This document shows positions 13,761-25,660 of a stretch of DNA of 64,000 nucleotides, piece by piece; the first letter of the stretch is position 1, and each line of letters opens with the position of its first letter. The translations under genes and the position numbers were made by a program. The notes beneath the pieces were generated by a model. That model saw only the letters and a list, made by a program, of their open reading frames with translations, did no database searches and was not told the DNA's origin. Location: contig NC_133289.1 of the NCBI RefSeq assembly GCF_005239225.2, positions 3,975,501 to 4,039,500 of the forward strand, in the 5' to 3' direction. This stretch comes from Populus alba (Eukaryota; Streptophyta; Magnoliopsida; Malpighiales; Salicaceae).

Positions 13761-13782
13761 CTCTCTCTCTCTTTCTCTCTCT
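13761..13782. repeat. CT microsatellite
   Basis: A CTCTCT tract with one internal TTT interruption immediately follows the 24-bp duplication. Pyrimidine tracts of this kind are common near plant transcription starts. Confidence 0.85.
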
Positions 13783-13789
13783 AAAAAAC

Positions 13790-15235
13790 TAAACTAAACA
13801 AAAAAGAAAAATCAAATCTTTATACCATGAGCCGGCGCCATGTCAAATAAAAAACAAGAAAATGATTGTAAAGTTCCACACGTTCATAAACGGCATTCCA
13901 TGCGGAGCCGACGTGCCAGTGAATTATACCAGCAAAGTATAACTTGGTCCTTAATATTTGATAAGTTTTTAAATTAATCTTTTTAGTTCAAGAACTTATA
14001 TGTTAACCCTGGATCAACTTTGATCAAAACCGTAAAAAAGATCTACCTTTTTATAATTTCTAGTATCAAAATGTCCCATAAAAATCAAAGGTTTTGTCTT
14101 TTATCTTGGTATCGATTTCTATATAATTTCCGGCGACTTTTTGTAACTTGATCTCTCATCTTCAGAAACGTTGACAATTAAAGTTAGCACATGCAATACT
14201 AGTTAACCACTCGATCAAGCATGAACTCATCCAAGCCACCCAACGTCGCTATTGTCTCCTTCAAACCTACACAATAGTAGATGAATTGCGACCTTGAATT
14301 AACCTTTGATCAATTTTCCATTTTTCTCCCTACAAATCAAGTTCTTTCGAGTTATTGTCAACTCTATACTTGAAGAGTGTTATTGTACTCGCTATATGTA
14401 ACGAGTATTATTGACAAGGCTTTAAGAAGCCTCGTTGTTATGCTCTTGATAGCACATTATATCCTTTGATAATTATTTCACTTCATCAAAAAAAATGTAC
14501 ATCTTTTAAATTTAATAACAAATCTAATATTGTTAAATATTTTGATTATGCTTTGAATATTTTCTTGATATGTGTATAACCAATGGAAGGACTGAGTCGT
14601 AAATCTAGAAACATAAAAATTAAACACGCAGTGTTTTTTACAAGAGGGACTAATTTGTTATCTCTTAAACACCATAAGGACCAAGTTAGTACTTTGCCTC
14701 TGTCTCTGTTTCTTGTTTTAACGAATTACTAAAAAACGTGCTGTCATGACAGTTAAAGATTTTGTATGGTTTTTTTTTATGTTCTGTTCGGTCCTCCGGT
14801 TCACCGTTCTATACGTTACAGATACGATAATGCTCTGGTTCTTGCGAGGAATTTCTTCCTGCCCCATCTTTTTAGCCTTCGAAAATGGCAACCAAATCCC
14901 ATATAATCAGAAAATGGGAATAAAGTCTTGTTGGATCATTGATGCAGTGTTTGGTTATTATATTAGGTAATAAATAAATAAATAAAAATAATGAAAACAT
15001 AAAATACATTTTTTTGTGTTTTTTATTTTAAAAATACAATAAACCACTTTAAAACTATTATAAAAACAAATTTATTCTTTATTTCTCCAACCAGATTTTT
15101 TTTTTTTTTTTTATCTTTTTGTCTAGGACACTAGCAAAAATTATACTAATAAGTCAAAAAAATAGAGTTGATATAAATGTTTACATGAATATCAAGCTAG
15201 ATTAATATATTTTTTTAATCATTTGAATATATACT
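13790..15235. other. Spacer without a supported gene; two small hairpins
   Basis: The only open frame of note (14746-14970, plus) has no family resemblance. Two adjacent small inverted repeats occur at about 14385-14440: TACTCG...CGAGTA and AGGCTT...AAGCCT. The right half is A/T-rich with poly-T and poly-A runs. Confidence 0.5.
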
Positions 15236-15335
15236 TTGTGTCATAGCTTAATGGTTAACCCATGGAAATAATATTAGTTCACGGGTTTAAGACTTAGAGG
15301 CACCATTTGTTCTCAACTTTTTAAAAAAAAAAAGT
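15236..15335 (+). mobile_element. Short SINE-like / tRNA-derived sequence
   Basis: An A-box match TAGCTTAATGGTTAA (from 15244) and a B-box-like GGGTTTAAGAC (15283-15293) lie about 39 nt apart, followed by a T-rich then A-rich tail near 15317-15334. This is the order and spacing of a tRNA-derived SINE head. It does not fold as an intact tRNA by eye, so it is not called a tRNA gene. Confidence 0.5.
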
Positions 15336-16440
15336 TAATATTTTATTTTAATCATTCATGTTTATTTTTATTTTATTTATGGAAAATTGGTAAGAAAAAA
15401 AAAAAGGTTAGCGATTGAGCAACAAATTGGCAATATGGCTGTGATAAACCGTAAGGCAAAAGAGTCTTGATTAAAGGTCATAACCATTCTGTACTCCAAA
15501 GCAAAACTCTAAAAATGATTAATAAAAACATATTCATTGCTAATGAAACATAAGGATTAGATGGCCATCTCTTTAAAGAGCCTTTTGAAATGGTACTCAA
15601 GTGCCTTGCAATTCGTAGCTAGCCAGCAACTTCCACTGCTCTTGACAACTCATATTAATCAGCTTTTGTACGAGTGAGAGACAAACTCAATCTTGATTTC
15701 GTTAACTTTCCTGTTAAAAAAGAGAGGAGCAGACAAATTTCCATTTGTTACTTCAACTTCAGGCATTGCAGGCTGTCTGTCTTTGTGATGATTCACTGCC
15801 CCAAATTTAGTACCTTCATTCAACCAGTATATTTCAAGTAGGTTCCACAAGATTGTCCGCAAAGCAAAGATTAGGTTGAAACGACTGATTACATTGAATG
15901 AATACGAGTTGTTTCTGCCTAAGATGCTTAAGAAATGGAATGTGAGCATGCAAACCAGCCATCCACTCGTTTTGGCGGGGAAAAAAGGTAACAGATAGTC
16001 ACGGCCACTTCTTTCCATAAATGGTGGCCTAAGCTGCTATCCATAATCCATTTCGCGAAGTTGTTCACGTTAATGCATCTTCAGACCGAGGAGGAGGAGG
16101 AGGACATCAGGGCCTACCACCTTCCCTGCTCCAAGTCTGGTCCCTGACAACTCCCAGACCTGGCCGTCGGCGGCCATTTTGTTTCCAGCTACGGAAGTTC
16201 TGGGAAATGGATGCATTTACAAACTCGCATGCTCCCCGGTCCTCATTTTTTATTTTCTATAACACATATAGCATCTCATGAGAAAACATTTTGCTTAAGA
16301 TACGGTGCGGGTTAAGAAAACGTTGCAACGATTCTATATTTTAATTGCTTATATTGGCTAACCTCTCCACAGCTGAGTAGAAAATCAAATGAAGCCAGGA
16401 ATTTGCAAGAACCCGCAAAAGTAAAGAATTCAATCGCCTG
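15336..16440. other. Spacer with an unassigned minus-strand open frame
   Basis: Between the SINE-like sequence and the AN1/C2H2 gene lies mixed sequence with a GAG-repeat patch near 16090. A 119-codon minus-strand frame (16018-15659) is present but matches no family I know and has no clear splice or promoter context, so it is not called a gene. The right-hand part probably includes the 3' UTR of the AN1/C2H2 gene. Confidence 0.4.
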
Positions 16441-16631
16441 ACAACTTCTATTAGTAACAAAAAGGCCTTTGTGTGAAAGTTACTGACAGTTCAAAACCAT
16501 ACAAGTTGCATCAATGCTCAAGAGTTACATTTGCTTCTGTACTGGCTTTTAAAAAAAATGAATGCGATCAGAAATAGAAAAACAATGACTACTCTGGAAG
16601 CAAACTTCGCTGTTTTGACAGCCAAACCTTT

Positions 16632-18620
16632 CTAGGCTTTGGAAGTACCTCTATGATCTCTCTCAACATGCTCCACAAGCGCCACAGGATCACGAAAACC
16701 CTTACTACACTTTGGGCATACCTCCATTGGCAACTGTAAGACACGAGATTGATTTCCACCCTTTTCATGGACCTTCTGCACGTGATCTATCAGATTTGTG
16801 ACTGAGGAAAACCTTGTACCACACTGCGGACACTCCTCTGGCCCAATTCCTCCACTTCCATTGCTGCTGCTTGGGCTCGCACTATTTGTTGCAGTCTGCC
16901 AAGCCTGGCTGATCTCACTGCTCAATTTCACCATGCTTGCTTCAGCTGAGGCTCGAACAGTTGAAGCAGCACTTAGAAAGTTAGAGGTCCACTTCGACGA
17001 AGACACAGCTGTAGCGCGATTGGGTTTTGACTCTTCCTTCTTACTCCTATTCAAGAGACCCATAAAAGGAAAGCTCACATCAGGTTTCTTTGGTCCAGGA
17101 CAATTGTGATCTGGTCCAAACCGGTGTTTCAGGCAATGGTCCAGGGTGCAATCCCGGCACTTGATTGTGTTTGAGAATGTAAGGAGCTCCCTGCAACCCC
17201 GGACAGGGCATTTTCTCTTCTTTGTAACTTTATCATAATTTGAAGGGTCACAATCAGTATTAACATGCACTTCCCAAGAAATGTTTGGGTCTTCGTCAGG
17301 GTTTAGGCGAACTCCCTTCGCACATAATGGACAGATGACAACAATGACACCGTTGCTATCAGCTTTTGGGCAACTGTGTTTAATATAACTTCTATGCTCC
17401 AAACAAAATACCTACAAATTATTTAGCGCATACAATTAACACAAATAAAAAGGTTCTAATAAAATTAAATGCGGCAATCAGCAGGCAAATAGAGATTCAA
17501 AATATATGGAGGCCAAAACAGGAGTATCAAAGACTAAGCAAGCATGCAACAATTTGCTCAAATTGGCATTCAGAACACAATGAACAATCAATTAGCTAAC
17601 TTCCACTGCCCAATTGCTCCATTTATTTTGCAACAGTTCTACAGCCTAAAAGAAAACAAACAGTTAGCCTTTTACATGTAGAAAACAAAGCGATCAATTG
17701 ATTTAGTAGCCTGGATTTCCAGATATACCATTTAATAAAGACTGCATGATTGTTTATTTCGTTAAGGAAATGGGTTGGTAAAGTCTTTAAGGTTTTGAAA
17801 GTAGCAAATATGAAGATTCGAAACTTCCTGTAAGAACTCATTCAACAATTCTTCAAGCATGGACTAGAATTCAAACAAGCAACAGCCAAAATTAACCTCT
17901 AATACCATCACCAAAGTTCAAATTTTGCAACATAATCCCCGACTTTCAGCTTCCAACAGAACCAACACACTCCAAATTTCAAATCTTTGAAACAATAAAA
18001 AAACAACAGCATAACTCATTTCATTTGAACAAAAACTCTGACTTGGCTAATGGCTACCAATTTAAAACATGAAAGAAACCACTATCATTTATAGCCTACA
18101 ATTCTTAATGATAAAAACAAAGCCAAAAGCTTTACAATAAAAGGGCCAATCCTTCACAAATAGAATCAAGTAAGCACGCCTCAAAGTTGCAAACTTTACT
18201 TCATGAATCCAAAATCAAGTCAATGTCTAGAAAATAATCATACTATTTTCATGTTAATGAACTCGTTTATAATCATGGGTTTCGATAAGATAACGATCTA
18301 GCATATAAAAAACATCAAAGTTTAACACTTTTCTTTATGAAATCCAATACCAAGTCAACGCCTACACGATAATCATACTTTGAGAACATGGGTTCCATTG
18401 ACTTAATGATCTTAGCATCTAAAACACCTTACATTTTCTTTCTTTTCAACCAGTCCCAATAAAAAGCATTAAATAATCAAACGCTTGGAAATTAAATTTC
18501 AGCATTCAAATTGGAAAGTACCTGGCGGCAACGATCACAAGTGAAAGGCAAGAAATCGATCTGCTTGCAATCTTCAACCGAGCAATGTTTTCCTAGATCT
18601 GGGAATTGTGGAGTGCCCAT
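16632..18620 (-). CDS. AN1/C2H2 zinc-finger stress-associated protein (SAP11/SAP13 type), 292 aa
   Basis: Two exons, 18620-18522 and 17411-16632, are joined across an 1110-nt GT-AG intron. The protein has two AN1 fingers: residues 13-47 with C13, C18, C28, C31, C36, H39, H45 and C47, and residues 101-137. Two C2H2 fingers lie near the C-terminus, at 227-248 (CPQCGTRF...H...H) and 265-286 (CPKCSKGF...H...H). The intron splits AN1 finger 1 just after CDRCRQ. A Ser/Ala-rich linker (about 140-225) separates the finger pairs. This AN1-AN1-C2H2-C2H2 order defines the Arabidopsis SAP11/SAP13 subgroup, linked to abiotic stress responses; A20/AN1 relatives bind ubiquitin, but the biochemical role of this subgroup is less clear. 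Length matches the family and the protein appears complete. Confidence 0.92.
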
Positions 18621-18839
18621 TATTATAACTAGAATTGGAATGGGATTCCAATGATAAAAATGAATTTAACAAGATGATTTTGGAGAAGGAGAAATGAATT
18701 ATAATGAGTATTGCAGGATTTATGGAGAGATCGTGGAAAATTCTGGAATTCCGCGTATTTAGAAAGCCAAAAAAGACCCAGGAGAAGAGTCTTTGGCTCG
18801 CTACAAAAAGTCAACTCTCTCTCTTTCCTTCATCTTGTA

Positions 18840-21800
18840 TTTTCTTTTTCTTTTTTTTTTATTATTAATCTTTTTTGAGGTGACAGAGTCTTGGGTCTTG
18901 GTCAAGAGTCCCGACTCCATTAAAATAATATATTTGATGGATTCAAATAAATAAATAAAACAAAAATAAATTTTAAAAAACCCCCTTCAAAGTTCAAATA
19001 GGCGAAAAACACCCTTTAAACCACAATTTCAACCACAAAAAAAAAACAAACACACTCTGAGCTATCTAAGAAAAGTGGGTTCAAGCATGGTAGGTTGAGC
19101 CTATGCTAGGATGAACGTGTTGGGTGTCGTGTTGGAACTCCTAGCCTGCCAGGTCCTGCCTAGCACCTGCACTTTATATGTTGGGCTTATAGCCACCACT
19201 TGGTTGGGCATGCTATCAATGAGGGGGTGTTGAGCACGTATCCCTTTAGGTTTGATTGCATACCCTAAGCATAAGAGCATCTCAGTGAAAAATACATATT
19301 AAAAAGTTAAATAAAAAAAATAATTTTTTAAATAGTATAAGTATAGCTTTTTGGATTATGTACATTCTAATAGTAAAAAACTGTTTAGAAAAACCATTTA
19401 TATTTTAATATATTTTATGTTAAATTAATTTTAATATAATTATATAACTAATTTAGATATTTTATATATAATATAATTATGATATTATTAATTATATAAT
19501 TAATGAGTAATTTATAAAAGTAATATAAAATTAATGAAGTAATATGAAAGTTAAAAAATTAAATTTAAAATTTATTTATATGAATATTTTTAATTTTAAG
19601 TTTTATATGTTATTGTTAAAAAATTAATTTTTTAAAAATTTTTTATATTTTTCATAATTTTCAAGTTTTTTTATGTTTTTTTTTTTTTTCATTATAGAAA
19701 AAGCTTTTAAACAAGCATACCTTTTAATTTCAGCTAATTAACACAATCGATGTTAATAATTACCCGAAGAAATAATTGATTCTTGTTTTTTTAAATTTGA
19801 GAGAAAGGTGAGGCACAATACAAAAATTTAAAACAACAAGTTTTTTCTTCATGTATTTATAGAAAAAAATTTCTATATTTAAAAAAAAAAAAAGAGTTGT
19901 TGGCTAACGGCTATTTTGGCCATTTCTACAGTTAATGATGTTAAGAAAACAAAAAGTCATTTTGGCTATTGGTTTACCTCTTTCGTTGGAATGCAAATAG
20001 TAAAAGAAATAAAAGGTAAAAGCCATTTGACTTTTTCATTTGGCTACTCCGTTGGAGCTGCCCTAACATATATGAGTTCAGATAACGCTTTTAGATTTAT
20101 TTTTTACTTTTAAGAGGCTAGGACACCTTCTTTGAGCCCAACTTTTGTCATAGAGTTTTTTCAAGACCCAATACAAGTTTCTCAATATTTTTCATTGATT
20201 TTGTACATATTATTTTAACTATAATACAACTCAAAATATTATAATAATGAAATTACACTTTAATCCATCATCTCTATAAAATGACAAAAATCATAAACTA
20301 TAAATATTATGTGAATCCTTCAAACTCAAGGCTCACACAATCTTTTTATTATTAACATTCTCGGGATATATATTTTTAGAATTCGTCTCTCTAAAATGTT
20401 ATTGCACTCTTTTTTTCTATAAATTTACTGACTTTACTATCATAAAGTCTCACATCTATTAAAAAAGATATTTTACAAGTATCAATTACTGGTCACTTAA
20501 CTTACTAGACATCACCTGCTATTACCTCAACATGAGGCATTAAAAAAAAACTGACTAACCGAATAAACTGAAAAATTAAAAAAAATAGAATCGAGAGAAA
20601 AACTGAAGAAACCTATTTAAAAAGCTAAAATTGATTGAACCGGACTAGTTCAACGAATTTGAATAAGAAAAAAAAGGTATAAAAAGAAACTTGAGCTCAC
20701 CCTGTAGCATATTTCCCTTTAGTCGCCCCTCACCCTACCCTCCCTCTCGTTCTGTCCTGTGGATTCGCAGTTAACCTGACCCTAAATCCGTTTTGTGCTG
20801 ATCCTGGATAGCACTGAATCCTCTTGACTAGCTCCCAAACAGTCCATGAAGTTTGCTACTCTATCCCCCCTTCCATGGACTGGGGCACGCTGCAGTTCCA
20901 GTTACCATCCTTCTAAGCAAAAGAGTACACTGCATCAATGCAAAGCAGGGGTAAAAGCTTGGTACATCAATTCATGGCATAAATCTCTCCATTTGTTCTG
21001 GAACCAACACAGCTGAAGGATCAGAACCCTTCCACCCTCCAAGTTGATCAACATTTCGTATTAACATCACAACTACAAATTTTGAACTACAATCTTCAGT
21101 GTCTTCTTAGTTAGGTTTCCGATCATCAGAACAAGATGCCGAAAGGACTCCTCTAAATCCCTCGCCATGTGAGTATTCCATTGACATTGGTCAATAATCA
21201 TGTAGATCAAACCAACCACAATTCAACATCGTATACCAGTCATCCATCAACAGTATAATATAAGAGCATCTTCAACACCTTGATTATCAGGATAATTAAC
21301 TTGATCAATTTGGTAGATCATTTCAGATTTGGAGAGCACCACAAAAAAAAATATTTTCCAAAGGAGGAAAAAACACAGAAATGGAAGCACAGCTCTACTC
21401 AAATATTAGCAAAAACAGTACCCTAAAGATTCACGTGTAAATCATTCCATCATCAATGCACAACTTCACATAAATCAGGAATTAACATATACCCCTTCGT
21501 CCTTATCCCTTCAAGCACAGAATAAAAGGACTTTCTGGATCAATAAGACTGGATGACATTTTATTAACCTCTAAGAACTCCATTATACATCCATTGACTT
21601 GTAAATTCGATCACAACCAGAAAGCGCCAACATTTATACAGTAAAAAACACAGGTATCCCAAAATTGGATGGAACAGAACCATTGTAGAAACAACAAAAC
21701 TAGGAAGCTTGTAAGGCTAACATCAATGGACACACAATTCATGATCTCAATTACCAACAAAAGATGGGTTATTAATTATTGTACTGTTGGATTAAATAAC

Positions 21801-22031
21801 AGTCAAGAAACCCCACTTTGCGCAATAGATCATTGATTGCTAATTTCCCATTTATCCATCAAATCTAAGCATAAAAAAAGGCTTTCAATGATAACGAATA
21901 TTAACAAATTGAAAGCACAACAAAAAGGGAAAACAATCAACCAACCCCAATTCAATTATTAAACAACTTTATTCGATGCTCTTGATCCATTCATTAAACA
22001 AAAAAATTACAACCAAAAGGGTGGGGGAAAT
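18840..22031. other. AT-rich spacer with a possible MITE; transcribed-looking right half
   Basis: The left half (18.9-20.7 kb) is very A/T-rich and contains the possible inverted-repeat element listed separately. The right half (20.7-22.0 kb) has more balanced composition and could be untranslated or alternatively spliced sequence of the 123-aa gene at 22.0-22.4 kb, but no open frame or confident splice pair was found. Confidence 0.4.
19272..20068. mobile_element. Possible MITE-like element with degenerate inverted termini
   Basis: The left end reads AGAGCATCTCAGTG (from 19273). The right end, read in reverse complement, is AGGGCAGCTCCAACGG. The two agree at most positions and resemble the GAGCATCTCCAA... 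termini seen on many plant short repeats. The interior is almost pure A/T. Ends and identity are tentative and the TIRs are imperfect. Confidence 0.35.
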
Positions 22032-22403
22032 TTACACACTAATTAGAGAACCATTATCAGTATTACTACTACTGGGATCTAAAACAGGAGAGTTAGAAGG
22101 ATCCATATTGAGTAAAAACACAGATCTAGCAGCCACAAGCCTCTTCCTCTTAAGAGAACAAGCAGGACCCCGAATCTTGCTCATGAGAAAACAAGGGACT
22201 TGTTCAAGATCAAGAATTGAAGAGATCTGTCGTGGGGTTGTAGGGATAGAGTCAAATTGATGGACAGATAACCGTGTTAGCGAACTGATCTTGGAATCCC
22301 TGAGTTGAGCAAGCGCACCAGGTTTCAAGTATCTGTAAAAGTTGGACTCGTGATTTCTTCTCTTCTTTGTGGCAAGGGATCTTGAAATGGTGGTAGGTTT
22401 CAT
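22032..22403 (-). CDS. Conserved plant protein of unknown function, 123 aa, single exon
   Basis: One intact exon from ATG (22403) to TAA (22032) encodes a basic protein beginning MKPTTISRSLATKKRRNHE, with a KKRR cluster that could act as a nuclear localisation signal. It continues through FYRYLKPGALAQLRDSK to a serine-rich acidic tail (PSNSPVLDPSSSNTDN). No catalytic motif, signal peptide or membrane segment is visible. The frame is supported by a coding-like composition and by a promoter with two AAACCCTAA telo-boxes upstream. I recall similar short plant proteins of unknown function but cannot name a family. Nuclear localisation is inference. The 3' UTR may extend left into 20.7-22.0 kb. 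Confidence 0.65.
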   Translation of the reverse strand: MKPTTISRSLATKKRRNHESNFYRYLKPGALAQLRDSKISSLTRLSVHQFDSIPTTPRQISSILDLEQVPCFLMSKIRGPACSLKRKRLVAARSVFLLNMDPSNSPVLDPSSSNTDNGSLISV

Positions 22404-22470
22404 TGTGTTTGGATGGGAAGGGAGAAGAGAGGATATTTAGAGACAGAGAGAGGGTGGGGATGGTGGGGGG

Positions 22471-22557
22471 TTAGGGTTTGGTGTTTTAATAAGGGGTGTG
22501 TTTGGGAGGCGGGAAAATGAGGGAGGGAAAATATGGGGGAAAGATGTGTTAGGGTTT
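22471..22557 (-). promoter_or_regulatory. Two telo-box motifs upstream of the 123-aa gene
   Basis: AAACCCTAA occurs on the minus strand at 22479-22471 and 22557-22549, about 70 and 150 bp upstream of the ATG. Telo-boxes are characteristic of plant ribosomal-protein and growth-linked promoters; the same motif lies at the 5' end of the S2 gene in this window. Confidence 0.5.
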
Positions 22558-23449
22558 TGAAAAGTGCGTGGCGGGATAGAGTTTGTAGGTTGGAGATTGT
22601 GACATGTGGATGTTTCTGACGGTAGATATTTGAGGACAGATTTTCTAGGATTTGACTAGGATACAATATTCACTGTATGCGTGTATTGACCAAGGTAAGC
22701 ATTTTTTTTTTAAATAAGGGAGCAAATTTTGCAAATTAAATTTAAAATAGAAACAATTTTTTTTCAAAAAAAATCAGCAACGAGTAGGAATCCGTACTAC
22801 CCTTCATGAATTTTTAATCCGTTTCCACATTTATTATCATGTTTATAAGTATAAGTAATTATCGTTTAAAAATTATGTATATAAAATAGATTAGAATATT
22901 AAGTAATATTTGATAATGTAATAGAATTGTTTTCTTAAAATATTTTTTATTTTAAAATACATGAAAATAATTCATAAATATCAAAATCTTAATTTTAAAT
23001 AAAAAATTATAAAATACAGTTTCAACTCCAAAAACAAAAAAACAAAAAAAACTTCTTAATTGCTTTAGTTTTCTCGATTGCTATGTTATATTATGGTATT
23101 TTTAAAATGGATTCAAAGATCAGTTGCTATTTTTAAATATTTTTCAATATCTTTGCTGTCAAGATATTTTTAAATACTCTGTGCTTTCACTGTATTTGTA
23201 CACATATACCGATCACATAGTCACGAGACTCGTGAGTTTAAAAATCATCGTGAATCAATGGGAGAAAAAAGTTGCGTTGTGAGGTCTCATTGATGAAAGA
23301 TTCTTATCCACCAATTAATATCAAAATATCCATTCCAATCAAATATAAATACTTTATTCTTATTCAAAAATAAAATAAAATCCTCACATTTAGAGAAACA
23401 ACCTTCGTACGTCTCACTGACATTGTAGTTCAACTTGTTTTTTAAATTA

Positions 23450-23600
23450 GTTTTTTATTTTTTAAAAAATTAAATCCAAGCCTTGCTTTTGATGTGTTCT
23501 TTAATAGTTTTAATGTGTTGATTTTAAAATTTAAAAAAAATTTGATTTAATATATTTTAAATTAAAAAATACTTTTAAAAAATTATTAGACACCTTACTG
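23450..23600 (+). repeat. Copy of a Salicaceae-type AT-rich dispersed repeat
   Basis: The copy contains the motif string TTTTGATGTG, then TTTTAATGTGTTGAT, AATATATTTTAAATTAAAAA and ATACTTTTAAAAAATTATT. Similar strings occur at about 30730-30910, 57090-57290, 57680-57790, 61570-61770 and 62030-62200. Confidence 0.5.
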
Positions 23601-24599
23601 CCAAGGAATCTAATTTAGATAACACTGCATAGATTGTGTACCTTAAAACATGCACGCGAAGCTATAATAGCTGGAAAAACAGAAAATCTAGGAAGATGCA
23701 TTCAAGTAGGAGAAACAAAGGGGGAAAAGTTTCCGTGATGGATGTTGCTAAAGCGTGGGAATAATTACGCAAAATATAAAAAGCATGCATGACAGTGATT
23801 GATGGAGTGGCGCCATCTCTTCAATGCAAAAGCGAGGACACCGCTCTCATGGCACGGGGCTGCTTCTTTTGCTTCGAAGAATAGACGATGCAAGCTATTG
23901 AATCGACCCATCTTGTTTTCAACGGCTCATTTATTGTTTTATTTTTTTAATACAAATGCCATGCATTATAATGTAATTATGATAAAGTCATCTTGGCCTC
24001 ATTTTCATTTGCAAACAAAAGGGCTTGGTAAGATTGCACCCGCCTAGTCAAATCACGAGAAAAAATAACAAGCCATTGTTTTAGGAAAAAAATAATATTG
24101 ATTTAATGGCGATTTATTGTGAGCAAAAATTCAGGGTAATTATCAACCGGGGGGGATGAGGAAAATAGATCAATCCAAGATATTGAACTCTTTATTTTAA
24201 TCTTTGTTATAAACCTCCATATAAGAGTTTTTGGCTGCTGCTGGCCAGAGGAAAAGGGGTGACAACTGGCCAAAATTGATCGGCGGCGATCCTCGTATAA
24301 ATAAGTTTTATAGGGGTGTTTTATGTTTTATTAACGTTATTAAAATACAAAAACATGAAAGGCACATCTGGTTTGAGAACCCCGTTAGAAATCTAGAAAA
24401 TTAATTCAACCCAACCAATCGGGAATCATTTGGCTCGTTTTTTATAGCTACAAATCGCAAATCTCGAACGCCAACCACACCTAACCATTTGAGACCACTT
24501 GGTAACATTTTCTGTTTTTGTATTTTCATTTTCTTTTAAAACATTTTGAATACTTGTTTGGTTAGCTAATTTTTTAAAGTACTTTCATAAAAATATAAT

Positions 24600-24905
24600 T
24601 AGTTTCTAAACTTGAATGGAATGGACTCGATCTAACACCTAAGTGTTCTAGACTTGGTGTCGGTTAGATTCTCAGGTTTCATACTGACCCCAAAACCCCA
24701 TCTCGATTTGCAACTCAAACACACCAGACCCAACCATGGCCCCAAACCTGGATGCCTCAGACTCAATGTCGAACTAAACCCTGGTGATTCAAACCTAGTC
24801 CCATCCCGAGCTTAATCCTGATTCCAGCCCCCTCGATCCTGGTTCAAACCTTGTGTGCCCCAGATTTGCCCATCCATGGTTCAAGACTTGATCTTGGTTT
24901 GCACC
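24600..24905. repeat. Degenerate C-rich low-complexity island
   Basis: About 300 bp of CCC/ACC-rich sequence stands out against the AT-rich surroundings, with loosely repeated phrases such as CCCAAACCTGGATGCC and AAACCCTGGTGATTC. No unit is sharp enough to define a period. It may be a decayed minisatellite. Confidence 0.35.
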
Positions 24906-25660
24906 CAACATTATCCCAAAACAAATGAAACATCATTTGCATTGATCACCTCACCCGTCCCCTTAAATTTTGAGTGAATTTGAGTGCCAACTGAACTCGT
25001 AAAAATCACTTGCAATGCACTAAAAAGTAAAAAGGGATCAAATCTCGTTGCACCAGAAACAGGGAAAATCATGAAGGAAGACGGGGGGACAAAAACAACG
25101 AAACCAATACCAGACAGCAGTATTCGCGCATAACAGTCAAAGAGCAAACTGCAAATGTAGTGACCGCAACAATCCAGACCTCAATTCGCATTGCCATATA
25201 TATCAAGCACCCTCATTATCCTTATTTCAAATAAAATTGACAATTAACTCATGCTGTCATCTAATCAAAGGATTGGTGGCAACCTCACCCTCGTTCTAAA
25301 CCAAAAATAAAGAATGGATGCTGTAATTGAGAGAAAAATATCAACCTTAAACACCATGGTTCGGTGAGTGGTATTAAAGTAGAAGGATGTCAACCTAGGT
25401 GCTAGATTTGGATGGAGCACATCAACAAATAATTGTCCTGAAAATTTTCGAGAAAAGATTCAGACAAGTATTAAAACATGCATGATACTGCAAATCCATT
25501 CAAAATAGCATTTAAAAATCCAAACCAAAACTTGGAAAGGAATCCAAAACAAACATAGCTATCCTCAAGGAAATACGACAAACATTTTTTAACTACAGAC
25601 TATACCAAAGAAAAACATTGTCTTGTAATACCCTCAATGGAATCCCAAGCAACACCGGAA

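Larger units (their letters stand above)
22700..25600. other. Spacer with repeats, no supported gene
   Basis: The spacer contains AT-rich dispersed repeat copies (about 22895-23030 and 23450-23600) and a C-rich low-complexity island (24600-24900). Open frames at 23799-24047 (plus) and 24911-25147 (minus) match no family and are not called. The right end probably includes 3' flank of the S2 gene. Confidence 0.45.

Noticed and set aside
15659..16018. 119-codon minus-strand open frame
   Set aside because: No recognisable family, no splice or promoter context; may be chance or an old gene remnant.
16632..17402. Internal Met at 17402 as start of the AN1/C2H2 protein
   Set aside because: This would delete half of AN1 finger 1; the upstream exon 18620-18522 restores the finger in frame with good splice sites.
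23799..24047. 82-codon plus-strand open frame
   Set aside because: No family match; runs into AT-rich repeat sequence.
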